A stretch of DNA of 64,000 nt. Origin: Sheuella amnicola (GTDB lineage Bacteria > Pseudomonadota > Gammaproteobacteria > Burkholderiales > Burkholderiaceae_B). The stretch is taken from positions 310,001 through 374,000 of the forward strand of contig NZ_JAAGRN010000001.1 of the NCBI RefSeq assembly GCF_010499255.1, read 5' to 3'. A program made the position numbers and the translations under genes. This document shows positions 53,418 through 62,558 of this stretch, one piece after another (within the stretch, counting starts at the first letter, position 1; each line of letters starts with the position of its first letter). The notes beneath the pieces are model-generated. The model made no database searches. It was given only the letters and a program-made list of their open reading frames with translations, and was not told where the DNA came from.

Positions 53418-55523
53418 TCAACTACGAAGAAAATCTTCTTTGCCTCTCATCCACCTATTCAGGTGCTTTTCGGCGATGTCCGGATGTTTTTGTCTCAGCA
53501 TGACAGCCATTTCCCTTGCTGCCTGAACCAGACCGCCATCTTCCGCCAAATCGGCAAATCGTAACAACGCCACGCCGGATTGCCGGGATCCTAGTAATTC
53601 TCCCGGACCACGAAGGTCAAGATCGCGCTGGGCGATTTCAAAGCCGTCTTGCGTTTCATACATTGCGCGCAAACGCTGCCTTGCAATTAAGGACAAGGGC
53701 GTTTGATATAACAGCACGCACACTGAGGTAGCATGTCCTCTGCCGACTCGGCCACGTAATTGGTGTAACTGGGCAAGACCGAATCTCTCTGCATGTTCAA
53801 TCACCATCAGAGAAGCATTCGGAACATCCACTCCGACCTCGATCACTGTCGTCGCAACCAGTACATGAGTGATGCCATTACGAAAATCCTGCATGGTTGT
53901 TGCTTTGTCCGCATTGGACATTCGACCATGCACAAGACCAACGTTCAAGTTCGGCAATGCCATGGACAGAGCTTGATGAGTATCCACTGCGGTTTGAAGC
54001 TCAAGCGCTTCACTTTCTTCTATCAGCGGGCAAACCCAATAGATTTGATTTCCTTGTGCAGCCGCATTGGCGACATGTGCAATCACTTCATCTCGCCTTG
54101 AATCGGCGATCAGTTTTGTCGTGACAGGAGTTCGCCCAGGAGGAAGGCCGATAATGGACGATACTTCCAGATCCGCGTAAAACGTCATGGCGAGTGTGCG
54201 CGGTATAGGGGTCGCGCTCATTGTCAGCTGATGAGGAACGAGATCCTGATCTTTGGCGGCTTCGAACTGAGAGCTTACAGTGTCGCCTGTCTCTCCTTTA
54301 CGCGAGAGTGACAGGCGTTGTCCAACGCCAAAGCGATGCTGTTCATCAACAATGATCAAACCTAGCTCTTTAAAATGCACCGTATCCTGAATGAGGGCTT
54401 GTGTACCGATCACGAAACGTGCCGTGCCATCTTCGATTGCCTGTGCCGCCAGCTTTCGGCTTTTGGAAGTCATGCTGCCGGTTAACCAAAATACCTTGAC
54501 GCCTAATGGCTCACACCAGGATTTGATTTTTTCGTAATGCTGTTGCGCAAGGATTTCCGTAGGCGCCATCATGGCGACCTGCACACCAGCTTCAATCGCT
54601 TGCAGTGCAGTCAAGGCTGCGACAATAGTTTTTCCGCTGCCGACATCGCCCTGGAGCAAGCGGTACATCGGAAATGATCTTGTCAGATCGTTCGATATTT
54701 CATTGATGACACGGACTTGAGAATCGGTCAGTTTAAAAGGCAAAGCCGCAATAAGACGCTCACATAGGCTTAGAGAACCGGGCGCTTTTGCTAAAGGGCG
54801 GCTACGTTTCTGCCTTCGCGACTCTCTTGCCGCCGCAAGCGAAAGTTGCTGGGCAAGTAATTCGTCGAATTTAATGCGCAACCAGGCCGGGTGATGATGT
54901 TCAATCAGGGATTGGGCATCCTCGTTGGGCGAGGGAGCATGCAATATCCTGATAGCATCTTCAAACGGCATCAAGCCGAGTTTTTTCAGAATAACTGACG
55001 GTAATGTATCGGTAACGTCACCGTGAATCAGCGCAGAGGAAATAGCCTTGCGCAAAGCGGTTTGAGGCAATCCATCCGTAGTTGAATATACGGGGGTCAG
55101 CGCAGCCGGTAGCGGAGAGCTTGGGGCTGAAATTTTCGGATGGATGATTTCCAGCCCGTGAAAACCTGCTCTGACCTCACCACGTATTCTCCATTTCCGA
55201 CCGGCTTGCATTTGTTGCTGTTGACTCGGATAGAAAGTCATCCACCGAAGTGAGATGGATCCACTTTCATCCTGAACAGTCGCTGACAATTGTCGCCTGG
55301 GTTGATACCTGACCTGTGAGTCGATAACGACCGCTTCAATTTGAGCACGCTGCCCCGCGTGTATATTTTCAATGCGTTGAATCTCTGTTTCGTCTTCATA
55401 ACGAATTGGAAGATGCAAAATGAAATCTTGCGGGGTCAACAAACCGAGACGATGAAATTTAGCCTCGGTTGCTGATAAGGTCTTGGCTGTTGAGGATGCA
55501 GTGGTCATGAAATTTTGATTCAT
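53418..55523 (-). CDS. recG: ATP-dependent DNA helicase RecG
   Basis: Remodels stalled forks and branched recombination intermediates. The 701-residue protein has an N-terminal wedge/OB domain (about 25-165, RAQIEAVVIDSQV and RWRIRGEVRAGFHG-like). The helicase core has Walker A LLQGDVGSGKTIVAALTAL, IIVDEQHRFGVGQRLSL (DEQH) and MSATPIPRTLAMTFYADLE. VIEVGVDVPNASLMVIEHAERFG and QLRGRVGRGHATSVC follow. The C-terminal LRGPGELLGSRQSG is RecG-specific. I start at ATG 55523; the longest frame begins with an unlikely TTG. Confidence 0.96.
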   Translation of the reverse strand: MNQNFMTTASSTAKTLSATEAKFHRLGLLTPQDFILHLPIRYEDETEIQRIENIHAGQRAQIEAVVIDSQVRYQPRRQLSATVQDESGSISLRWMTFYPSQQQQMQAGRKWRIRGEVRAGFHGLEIIHPKISAPSSPLPAALTPVYSTTDGLPQTALRKAISSALIHGDVTDTLPSVILKKLGLMPFEDAIRILHAPSPNEDAQSLIEHHHPAWLRIKFDELLAQQLSLAAARESRRQKRSRPLAKAPGSLSLCERLIAALPFKLTDSQVRVINEISNDLTRSFPMYRLLQGDVGSGKTIVAALTALQAIEAGVQVAMMAPTEILAQQHYEKIKSWCEPLGVKVFWLTGSMTSKSRKLAAQAIEDGTARFVIGTQALIQDTVHFKELGLIIVDEQHRFGVGQRLSLSRKGETGDTVSSQFEAAKDQDLVPHQLTMSATPIPRTLAMTFYADLEVSSIIGLPPGRTPVTTKLIADSRRDEVIAHVANAAAQGNQIYWVCPLIEESEALELQTAVDTHQALSMALPNLNVGLVHGRMSNADKATTMQDFRNGITHVLVATTVIEVGVDVPNASLMVIEHAERFGLAQLHQLRGRVGRGHATSVCVLLYQTPLSLIARQRLRAMYETQDGFEIAQRDLDLRGPGELLGSRQSGVALLRFADLAEDGGLVQAAREMAVMLRQKHPDIAEKHLNRWMRGKEDFLRS

Positions 55524-55550
55524 CGCCACGAACTCACGTGGCCAGACCAA

Positions 55551-55937
55551 TCAGATAACGAGAATAGCTTCGACTTCGAATTGCGCACCTTTGGGTAAGC
55601 TGGCTACTCCTACTGTCGATCTGGCAGGAAATGGTTCAGGCAACAATTCGGCCATGATGCCATTGGCAATTGCGAATTGCCCAAGGTCGGTCAGAAACAG
55701 GGTCAGCTTGACAATCTGATCCAGCCTGCCCCCGGCAGCTTCGACTACAGAACTCATATTTGCAAATGATTGTCTAACCTGGTCTTCGAATTTGTCTGAG
55801 ATCATTTCACCGGTTGCCGGAACCAAACCTATTTGCCCGGAAAGATAAATAGTTGTGCCTGTGGGGGCGACCACTGCCTGCGAATACGGACCGACCGCAG
55901 CCGGTGCTGCATTGGTATGAATGATTGATTTCGGCAT
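55551..55937 (-). CDS. ridA: RidA-family enamine/imine deaminase
   Basis: Hydrolyses reactive 2-aminoacrylate and related imines made by PLP enzymes. The 128-residue protein contains IHTNAAPAAVGPYSQAVVAP at the N-terminus. YLSGQIGLVPATGEM and EPFPARSTVGVASLPKGAQFEVEAI follow, with the catalytic Arg in PARST. The length and trimer motif are normal. It lies directly upstream of recG on the same strand, a common neighbour. Confidence 0.95.
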   Translation of the reverse strand: MPKSIIHTNAAPAAVGPYSQAVVAPTGTTIYLSGQIGLVPATGEMISDKFEDQVRQSFANMSSVVEAAGGRLDQIVKLTLFLTDLGQFAIANGIMAELLPEPFPARSTVGVASLPKGAQFEVEAILVI

Positions 55938-56029
55938 AGAAGTAGCTCCTTGTGTAATGACTATTGAATTTTATACATCAATAGACTGAATCGATAGAAA
56001 CGAATAAAAAGTCGTATGCTATTATATTC

Positions 56030-56055
56030 AAATACGAATCGTTATCGTTTGCATT
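56030..56055. promoter_or_regulatory. Fur-box-like site upstream of the iron ABC permease
   Basis: The stretch from AAATACGAATCGTTATCGTT on to TTGCATT holds two adjacent ATCGTT hexamers, and its complement reads AACGATAACGAT. This resembles the repeated GATAAT units of Fur sites. It lies 41 bases before the permease start in the gap shared with ridA. Match is partial, so this is a candidate only. Confidence 0.45.
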
Positions 56056-56095
56056 AAAATGATACAAATTCATGACTTAAGCAAAGTCTTATTTA

Positions 56096-57748
56096 ATGAC
56101 CCTCGTCAAATTTAAAAATCTGTTACCTGCAATCGTTGCACTAACGATCATGGTGCCGGTTTTATCGATACTGACCATTGGATTCAAATTCGATCAAGCC
56201 GCATGGAGCGAATTGTTAGGATTTCAGCGCTTAAGGTCGTTTGCTCAAACCGTCATTCTATCTGCCGGTGTGGGGCTTCTTGTCGCCATTCTGGGGACTG
56301 GTCTGGCCTGGCTGGTAACAGCTTACCAATTCAGAAGTCGGCAGATATTAAAGTTTGCCCTGCTTTTGCCCATGGCTATACCGACGTACATCATGGCCTA
56401 TTCTTACCTGGATCTACTCCATCCTCTCGGACCGATTCAGACGCTCATCAGATCAACACTCGACATTTCTAGTCCAAAGGATTTGAAACTTCCAGACATC
56501 AGAAACATCTTCGCGGCGATTCTATTGCTTGGATTTGTTTTGTTTCCTTATGTTTATATCAGCAGCAAGGCAATGTTTTTGACAATACCGGCAAACCTGA
56601 TCGAGTCTGCGCGTATTTTGGGGGCCTCATCAAAAAGTGTATTCTGGAGATTGGCACTGCCGCATGCAAGGCCCGGAATTGCTGCTGGCGTCGGCATCGC
56701 TCTGCTTGAGGTCGTAAATGATGTCGGTGCTTCAGAGTTTCTGGGTGTGCGAACCGCTACGGTCGAACTTTACGTTACCTGGATATCGAAAGGGGATCTG
56801 ACGAGCGCAGCTCGAATCGCATTGATGCTCGTTTTGATGATGCTGATTGTTTCATCGATCGAAAAATTGTCCAGACATCGCATTAAATATTCGCAGCCTA
56901 AAAACTCACACCCCATGCAGCCTAAACCATTGAGAGGATTGAAGGGGTCAGTGATCGTTGCATTAGGTTGGGTACCAGTTCTTCTAGGATTCGTTCTGCC
57001 TGCAGGATATCTTTTGCACCAAGTGATTCAGCGCGCCTCTCATCAACCGATTTTTAGTCGTGAATTGCTTGCAGCTGCGGCTTCCTCTTTCAAAATCTCA
57101 ATGATAGTGACATTGATCGTGATCATTATCGCAACCGTTGTCGTATGGCTGATGACTCGATTCAAACAGCGCACCGACCGGAATCATCCAAATAATCTAA
57201 TTTTGAATTCGACCAAGATTGGATATTTTTTACCCGGTACTGTATTAGCGATCGGATTATTGTCGCCCTACTCTTTTCTGGATAGCTTTTTCAAGCAGAT
57301 TGCTCATTTTTTTGAAATTCGAAACGCTAACCTTGTCATGCTGGGAACCAGTGCCGGGATTGTCACCGCATGCACGATACGATTTCTGGGTATGGCAGTC
57401 AGTAATATCGAGGCTGGATACGGACGCATTTCAATTCGCTTGGACCAGGCGGCTCGTACCCTTGGACGAAGCGCGACATCGATACTTGCTTTGATTCATA
57501 TCCCAATGCTCAGACCGGCCTTGCTCAGTGCCGCACTGCTTGTATTTGTCGAAACGATGAAAGAGCTTCCGACCACGTTACTCTTGCGACCGATCGGCAC
57601 TGAGACCTTAGCCACATTACTCTATGCAGATGCCTCGAGAGGAAGCTATGAAGACGGTGCGACTGCAGCATTGCTGATAGTACTGATCGGAATACTCCCC
57701 TTGATTTACTTGACGAGACTACAACAAGTCAGGCAATTGAAATCATGA
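56096..57748 (+). CDS. Iron(III)-type ABC transporter permease (FbpB/SfuB family)
   Basis: A fused permease of 550 residues with about twelve membrane helices in two homologous halves. Each half has its coupling loop: ESARILGASSKSVFWRLALP at about 178-197 and QAARTLGRSATSILALIHIP at about 451-470. This is the FbpB-type arrangement for ferric iron or other bound cations. PMAIPTYIMAYSYLDLLHPLG and LPTTLLLRPIGTETLATLLY are family blocks. A periplasmic binding protein gene is missing here. The ATPase gene is coupled by a four-base overlap. Confidence 0.9.
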   Translation: MTLVKFKNLLPAIVALTIMVPVLSILTIGFKFDQAAWSELLGFQRLRSFAQTVILSAGVGLLVAILGTGLAWLVTAYQFRSRQILKFALLLPMAIPTYIMAYSYLDLLHPLGPIQTLIRSTLDISSPKDLKLPDIRNIFAAILLLGFVLFPYVYISSKAMFLTIPANLIESARILGASSKSVFWRLALPHARPGIAAGVGIALLEVVNDVGASEFLGVRTATVELYVTWISKGDLTSAARIALMLVLMMLIVSSIEKLSRHRIKYSQPKNSHPMQPKPLRGLKGSVIVALGWVPVLLGFVLPAGYLLHQVIQRASHQPIFSRELLAAAASSFKISMIVTLIVIIIATVVVWLMTRFKQRTDRNHPNNLILNSTKIGYFLPGTVLAIGLLSPYSFLDSFFKQIAHFFEIRNANLVMLGTSAGIVTACTIRFLGMAVSNIEAGYGRISIRLDQAARTLGRSATSILALIHIPMLRPALLSAALLVFVETMKELPTTLLLRPIGTETLATLLYADASRGSYEDGATAALLIVLIGILPLIYLTRLQQVRQLKS

Positions 57749-58458
57749 ATTCATATCTATCCATCAATAATCTATCGATCAATATTAATGATCGCAGTGA
57801 TTGCCGGTCACTTATCCGAAATTTGACACTTGAGCTAGACAAGGGGGAAATTGGTTGTCTTATGGGCAAATCCGGTTGCGGCAAATCGACCTTGCTGCGT
57901 GCTATTGCCGGATTCGAGACTTTGTCTTCTGGTTCGATTTACATGAACGGGAATTTGATTGCGAACCCCGGTTACAGTATGCCCGTTGAAGATCGACATA
58001 TCGGCCTGATGTTTCAGGACTATGCACTGTTTCCGCATTTGACCGTTGAAGGCAATATCGGATTCGGATTAAACAAGCTAAGTCATGCCGATAAAAACAG
58101 GCGAATACAGGATATGCTGGACCTGGTCAGTATGCGTCAAATGGGCAAGCGCTATCCTCACGAACTATCTGGCGGGCAGCAGCAACGTGTTGCCCTTGCC
58201 AGGTCGCTGGCACCCTCGCCTGCATTATTGCTTCTTGACGAGCCATTTTCAAATCTTGATCTGGATTTACGCGCTGCGCTTGCGCAACAAGTGCGTGACA
58301 TCCTGAAATCAACAAACTGTACTGCCCTGATGGTGACTCATAGCCTAGAAGAAGCGAAAACTGTAGGCGATAGAATCGGCGAAATCAGGAATGGTGAATT
58401 TACTGGCTGGTTTCAATCAGCGACCGATCCATACCAAGCTCACGCAGCTTGCGAGTAA
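57745..58458 (+). CDS. Iron(III)-type ABC transporter ATPase, short form
   Basis: The ATPase partner (237 residues). Walker A is MGKSGCGKSTLL, the Q-loop is in IGLMFQDYALFPHLTV, the signature is LSGGQQQRVALARSLA, Walker B is LLLLDEPFSNLD and the switch His lies in LMVTHSLEEA. Typical FbpC-type subunits are about 340 residues with a C-terminal regulatory TOBE-like domain, which is missing here. The last 59 bases overlap the 3' end of ntrC on the other strand, so the shortened end may result from the gene running into ntrC. Confidence 0.88.
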   Translation: MNSYLSINNLSININDRSDCRSLIRNLTLELDKGEIGCLMGKSGCGKSTLLRAIAGFETLSSGSIYMNGNLIANPGYSMPVEDRHIGLMFQDYALFPHLTVEGNIGFGLNKLSHADKNRRIQDMLDLVSMRQMGKRYPHELSGGQQQRVALARSLAPSPALLLLDEPFSNLDLDLRAALAQQVRDILKSTNCTALMVTHSLEEAKTVGDRIGEIRNGEFTGWFQSATDPYQAHAACE

Positions 58459-59857
58459 TCGTATTGCGACCAAGACCGAGTCTGGTCGCTGCTTCAACTC
58501 GACGTCCACGAGACACATCCAGCGAAGCTTTAAGCAATGTTTGTTCAAACTGATTAGTGAGCGTCGCCCAAACTTCTGGCTCGGACTTTAAAAGCCTGAG
58601 ATTGGCGTCCTGATACAAAAGTTGCTGCCATGATTGAATTGAGACCATCGATTGAACTGTTTCGCCAATCTGGGGAGTCGATTCATTGATTGATCTTACC
58701 TCGGGAGGTAGGTCAACATAATCGACTGTTTGTCCGGGTGCCATGACCGTTATCCAGTGACAGAAGTTTTCAAGTTGCCTAACGTTTCCAGGATAATTGA
58801 ACTGAACCAGGGCTTCGATCGCTTCATCCGATAAACGTTTGACAGTAACACCCAACGCGCGTGCGCTCAAGCTCAAAAAGTGACGCGCAAGCTCGGGAAT
58901 GTCCTCGCGTCGCTCTCTGAGTGGAGGCAAGCGCAAGCGGATAACATTCAACCTATGAAACAAATCTTCACGAAATTTTCCTTCCTGAACATGAGCTTCA
59001 AGTGGCTGATGCGTTGCCGCAACTATACGAACATCAACTTTGATAGGCTGCGAACCACCCACACGATAAAAAGTGCCATCGGAAAGTACCCGCAGTAAAC
59101 GAGTCTGCAACTCAAATGGCATATCGCCGATTTCGTCCAGAAACAGAGTTCCTCCACTCGCTTCTTCAAATCGACCACGACGAAGTGTATTTGCACCGGT
59201 GAAAGCGCCACGCTCATGACCAAAGAGCTCGGCCTCGAGAAGATCGCGGGGAATCGCGGCGGTATTCAATGCAACAAACGGACCCTTTGCCCGAATTCCA
59301 TGACTATGAAGGGCATGCGCGACAAGTTCTTTACCCGTGCCTGACTCTCCGGTAATCAAAACAGTGACGTTCGATTGTGCAAGTCTTCCTATCGCTCGAA
59401 ACACCTCCTGCATAGCAACTGATGAAGATTGCGTCAACAGCCCTTTAGCCTGAGGTTCAGATACAGGTGCAGGCGCATCGCTCGCTTTCTCCGTCACCGA
59501 CTCTTGAATCGCCCTGCTAATCAAGGCTACGGCTTCATTCACATCGAAAGGTTTAGCGAGAAAATCGAATGCTCCTCCTTGAAAAGCCGAAACCGTGCTA
59601 TCCAGATCGCTAAACGCCGTCATGATGATCACCGGCAAGGATGGATGCTTAAGCTTGACACTCTTGAGCAGTTCAAGACCATTCATTCCCGGCATCCTGA
59701 TATCCGAAATCAATGCGCAGGGAACGTCAGTTGCTAACGCTTCGGTCACATCGCTTGCATAAGCGAAACTTCTTGTCTGTATTCCGGCACGACTCAAGGC
59801 CTTTTCGAGGACCCAGCGAATGGCCTGATCATCATCGACTATCCAAACTGGTTTCAT
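58400..59857 (-). CDS. ntrC: Nitrogen response regulator NtrC
   Basis: A sigma-54 activator (485 residues) controlling nitrogen assimilation genes. The receiver domain has [14 protein letters not shown] and phosphorylated Asp52 in [10 protein letters not shown]. The AAA+ core has [36 protein letters not shown] (sigma-54 contact loop GAFTGA) and [16 protein letters not shown]. The C-terminal helix-turn-helix ends [20 protein letters not shown]. It is coupled to ntrB by a four-base overlap. Its last 19 codons overlap the ABC ATPase gene. Confidence 0.97.
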   Translation of the reverse strand: MKPVWIVDDDQAIRWVLEKALSRAGIQTRSFAYASDVTEALATDVPCALISDIRMPGMNGLELLKSVKLKHPSLPVIIMTAFSDLDSTVSAFQGGAFDFLAKPFDVNEAVALISRAIQESVTEKASDAPAPVSEPQAKGLLTQSSSVAMQEVFRAIGRLAQSNVTVLITGESGTGKELVAHALHSHGIRAKGPFVALNTAAIPRDLLEAELFGHERGAFTGANTLRRGRFEEASGGTLFLDEIGDMPFELQTRLLRVLSDGTFYRVGGSQPIKVDVRIVAATHQPLEAHVQEGKFREDLFHRLNVIRLRLPPLRERREDIPELARHFLSLSARALGVTVKRLSDEAIEALVQFNYPGNVRQLENFCHWITVMAPGQTVDYVDLPPEVRSINESTPQIGETVQSMVSIQSWQQLLYQDANLRLLKSEPEVWATLTNQFEQTLLKASLDVSRGRRVEAATRLGLGRNTITRKLRELGMDRSLIETSQ

Positions 59858-60906
59858 AAGGGCTCCAGGGGCAATAACAATCTAAATTCTGTATGACCGG
59901 GGTGCGAATCGAACTCAATCACGCCACCGTGCTGTTGCAAAAAGTCTTGTGCCAGGCTTAGGCCCAAGCCTGTGCCACCATCACGTCCAGTGACCAACGG
60001 ATGAAAAATCCTGTCTCTCAACGTATCCGGTACACCAGGGCCATTGTCGATAACAGAAACGACAACAGCCATTCGATGTTGTTTATGCTTAAGCAGCACT
60101 TGACGTGCGACTCGTGTCTTAATCGTAATCCGTGGTGAAGTCGTTGCTGGATTAGCACTGAGAATTTGAGCCGCATTCCGGACCACATTCAACAGAGCTT
60201 GCATCAGTCGTGCCTGATCTGCTTTGAACTCCGGCATCGAAGCGTCATAGTCACGCAATATCGCAACATCCCGGAATTCCGCTCGTATCAGCGCACAGAC
60301 CCTCTCACAAATTTCATGGATGTTGACGGATTGCCATTGAACCGGCATGCGTTGTGGCGCGGCCAAACGATCAACCAGTGTCTGCAGACGGTCCGCTTCG
60401 GAAATAATGACGCGCGTGTATTCTTGCAGAGAAGGGTCCGGCAACTCGGACTCGAGTAATTGCGCAGCTCCTCTCAATCCGCCTAACGGATTTTTTACTT
60501 CATGCGCGAGATTTCGTAAAAGCTCATGTTGTTTGTCGATTTCCTCGACAATTCTGACGCTACGGTCGACCAGGACACTTTGCTCGATATCTTTGATTTC
60601 AAGCAATGCACTCCATGGTTGTTGAGTCAACGCAATGGAAGTCACCGCTACTTCAACAGGCTCGAAACCGCGACGGATCATTGCAAATTGACGACAATCA
60701 GCTAACTCGCCTTGGCAAGCTTGGCGAATAGATTGCTCGACTGATGGATCACGATCAAACAGCTGAACGGCTGGCTGACCAATCAAATGGCGTCTCGACC
60801 GCCCAAACATTGCTTCGGCGGCTGAGTTCGCCACAACCACCTCGCCCTCAGAGTTCAGTAATAGAACTGTTGTAGCAAGTAGGTCATAGGCTTCTACGAA
60901 CTTCAT
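59854..60906 (-). CDS. ntrB: Nitrogen sensor kinase NtrB
   Basis: A soluble PAS-histidine kinase/phosphatase (350 residues) that phosphorylates NtrC when nitrogen is scarce, under PII control. The PAS domain is at about 1-110 (VVVANSAAEAMFGRS). The phosphorylated His135 lies in NLAHEVKNPLGGLRGAAQLLE. The ATP-binding end has NVVRNAAQIL, VSVIDNGPGVP and GRDGGTGLGLSLAQDFLQQH. It follows glnA by 45 bases across a hairpin. Its own ribosome binding site is poor, so levels may be kept low. Confidence 0.96.
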   Translation of the reverse strand: MKFVEAYDLLATTVLLLNSEGEVVVANSAAEAMFGRSRRHLIGQPAVQLFDRDPSVEQSIRQACQGELADCRQFAMIRRGFEPVEVAVTSIALTQQPWSALLEIKDIEQSVLVDRSVRIVEEIDKQHELLRNLAHEVKNPLGGLRGAAQLLESELPDPSLQEYTRVIISEADRLQTLVDRLAAPQRMPVQWQSVNIHEICERVCALIRAEFRDVAILRDYDASMPEFKADQARLMQALLNVVRNAAQILSANPATTSPRITIKTRVARQVLLKHKQHRMAVVVSVIDNGPGVPDTLRDRIFHPLVTGRDGGTGLGLSLAQDFLQQHGGVIEFDSHPGHTEFRLLLPLEPL

Positions 60907-60913
60907 GGGAGTC

Positions 60914-60938
60914 GGGTCGGTTGAAGTTGAGCCGACCC
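60914..60938 (-). promoter_or_regulatory. Hairpin in the glnA-ntrB gap
   Basis: GGGTCGG (60914-60920) pairs with CCGACCC (60932-60938) around an 11-base loop, eight bases before the ntrB ATG in the direction of transcription. No T-run follows, so it is not a normal terminator. It may stall or process the transcript or hide the ntrB start, keeping NtrB below GlnA. Confidence 0.5.
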
Positions 60939-60951
60939 CCTTTTCAGCTAA

Positions 60952-62364
60952 TTACAGGCTGTAGTACATGTCGAACTCGACCGGATGGGTCGTCATACGC
61001 AGGCGGTTAACTTCCTGCATCTTCAGAGCGACATACGCGTCAAGCATTTCATTGGTGAACACACCACCACGGGTCAGGAACTCGCGATCACGATCGAGTT
61101 CATCGAGCGCCTGCTCGAGCGAACTGCAAACTGTCGGGATCTTTGCGTCTTCTTCGGGTGGCAAATCGTACAAGTTCTTGTCTGCGGGATCGCCAGGATG
61201 AATCTTGTTCTGAACACCATCCAGACCAGCCATCATCAGTGCTGAGAAGCACAGGTATGGGTTGGCCAAAGGATCGGGGAAACGCGTTTCAATTCGACGA
61301 CCTTTGGGATTGCCGACGTAGGGAATGCGAATCGACGCAGAACGGTTACGTGCCGAGTAGGCAAGCTTGACCGGTGCTTCGTAGTGCGGAACCAAACGCT
61401 TGTAGGAGTTGGTGCCGGGATTGGTGATGGCATTCAATGCGCGAGCATGCTTGATGATGCCGCCGATGTAATACATTGCAAATTCGGACAGTCCTGCGTA
61501 ACCGTTGCCGGCAAAAAGGTTCTGGCCATCTTTCCAGATCGACTGGTGAACGTGCATGCCCGAACCGTTGTCGCCAACGATTGGCTTGGGCATGAAAGTA
61601 GCCGTCTTGCCATATGCATGCGCAACGTTATGAATGATGTACTTCATTAACTGGTTCCAGTCGGCGCGCTGAACCAGCGTGCTGAACTTGGTACCAATTT
61701 CAAGCTGACCCGCACCTGCGACCTCGTGGTGATGCACCTCGACCGGGATGCCGGCTTCTTCGAGGAGGATACACATTTCGGAGCGCATATCCTGCATTGA
61801 ATCAACGGGAGGAACGGGGAAATATCCGCCTTTGACTTTCGGGCGATGGGCAAGATTGCCGCCTTCGCTGTCGATACCGCTTGACCAGTATGCTTCATCA
61901 GACTTGATTTTGAGGAAGCAGCCTGACATGTCATCACCCCAGGTGACGCCATCAAATACGAAAAACTCTGGTTCAGGACCAAAGAAGGCGGTATCACCCA
62001 GACCGCTCGACTTCAGGTAGGCTTCGGCCCGCTTGGCCAAAGAGCGTGGATCACGCTCATAGCCTTTCATGTCGGTCGGTTCAACGACATCGCAAGTCAG
62101 AATCAGCGTCGATTCTTCACGGAAAGGATCCAGATTGGCCGTAGCCATGTCTGGGATCAGCAGCATGTCGGAAGCTTCGATACCCTTCCAGCCGCCAATT
62201 GAAGAGCCATCAAAAGCCTGGCCTTCCTTGAGTTTATCCTCGTTAATTTGGCTAACAGGCACGGAAACGTGCTGTTCTTTGCCCATGGTATCCGTGAAAC
62301 GGAAGTCGACGAATTTGACTTCATTTTCAGCGATCATTTTCAGAACATCTTGAGGAGTGCTCAT
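60952..62364 (-). CDS. glnA: Glutamine synthetase type I
   Basis: Makes glutamine from glutamate, ammonia and ATP; dodecameric. The 470-residue protein has [50 protein letters not shown] (metal and substrate sites), [15 protein letters not shown] and [28 protein letters not shown] holds Tyr399, the adenylylation site for control by GlnE. I start at ATG 62364; the longer frame to 62445 covers the promoter. It is the first gene of glnA-ntrB-ntrC and has a sigma-54 promoter with three NtrC-type sites. Confidence 0.97.
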   Translation of the reverse strand: MSTPQDVLKMIAENEVKFVDFRFTDTMGKEQHVSVPVSQINEDKLKEGQAFDGSSIGGWKGIEASDMLLIPDMATANLDPFREESTLILTCDVVEPTDMKGYERDPRSLAKRAEAYLKSSGLGDTAFFGPEPEFFVFDGVTWGDDMSGCFLKIKSDEAYWSSGIDSEGGNLAHRPKVKGGYFPVPPVDSMQDMRSEMCILLEEAGIPVEVHHHEVAGAGQLEIGTKFSTLVQRADWNQLMKYIIHNVAHAYGKTATFMPKPIVGDNGSGMHVHQSIWKDGQNLFAGNGYAGLSEFAMYYIGGIIKHARALNAITNPGTNSYKRLVPHYEAPVKLAYSARNRSASIRIPYVGNPKGRRIETRFPDPLANPYLCFSALMMAGLDGVQNKIHPGDPADKNLYDLPPEEDAKIPTVCSSLEQALDELDRDREFLTRGGVFTNEMLDAYVALKMQEVNRLRMTTHPVEFDMYYSL

Positions 62365-62440
62365 TTTGGCTCCGGTACAAGTAAATGTGGTTGTTGAATT
62401 GTTAGTGATAAAACAAAAATTCACTGTTTGATATTGCTTA

Positions 62441-62456
62441 AGCAAATTTCATGCCA
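62441..62456 (-). promoter_or_regulatory. Sigma-54 promoter of glnA
   Basis: On the minus strand the sequence reads TGGCATGAAATTTGCT, a very close match to the sigma-54 consensus TGGCACG-N4-TTGCW. The invariant GG and GC are exactly 10 bases apart. It lies 77 bases before the glnA start codon. Confidence 0.88.
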
Positions 62457-62496
62457 GCTATTTTAACTAAGCGGTCACGCATAAAATTAGTTATAT

Positions 62497-62557
62497 AAGC
62501 ACCATAATAGTGCTTAAACACCATATTGGTGCAAATAATATGCACTTTAATGGTGCA
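62497..62557 (-). promoter_or_regulatory. Three tandem NtrC-type enhancer sites
   Basis: Palindromes at 62497-62515 (AAGCACCATAATAGTGCTT), 62517-62533 (AACACCATATTGGTGCA) and 62541-62557 (TGCACTTTAATGGTGCA) match the NtrC site pattern TGCACCA-N3-TGGTGCA. They lie about 40-115 bases upstream of the sigma-54 promoter, the normal enhancer distance. The third ends one base before the hemW stop codon. Confidence 0.85.
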
Positions 62558-62558
62558 A

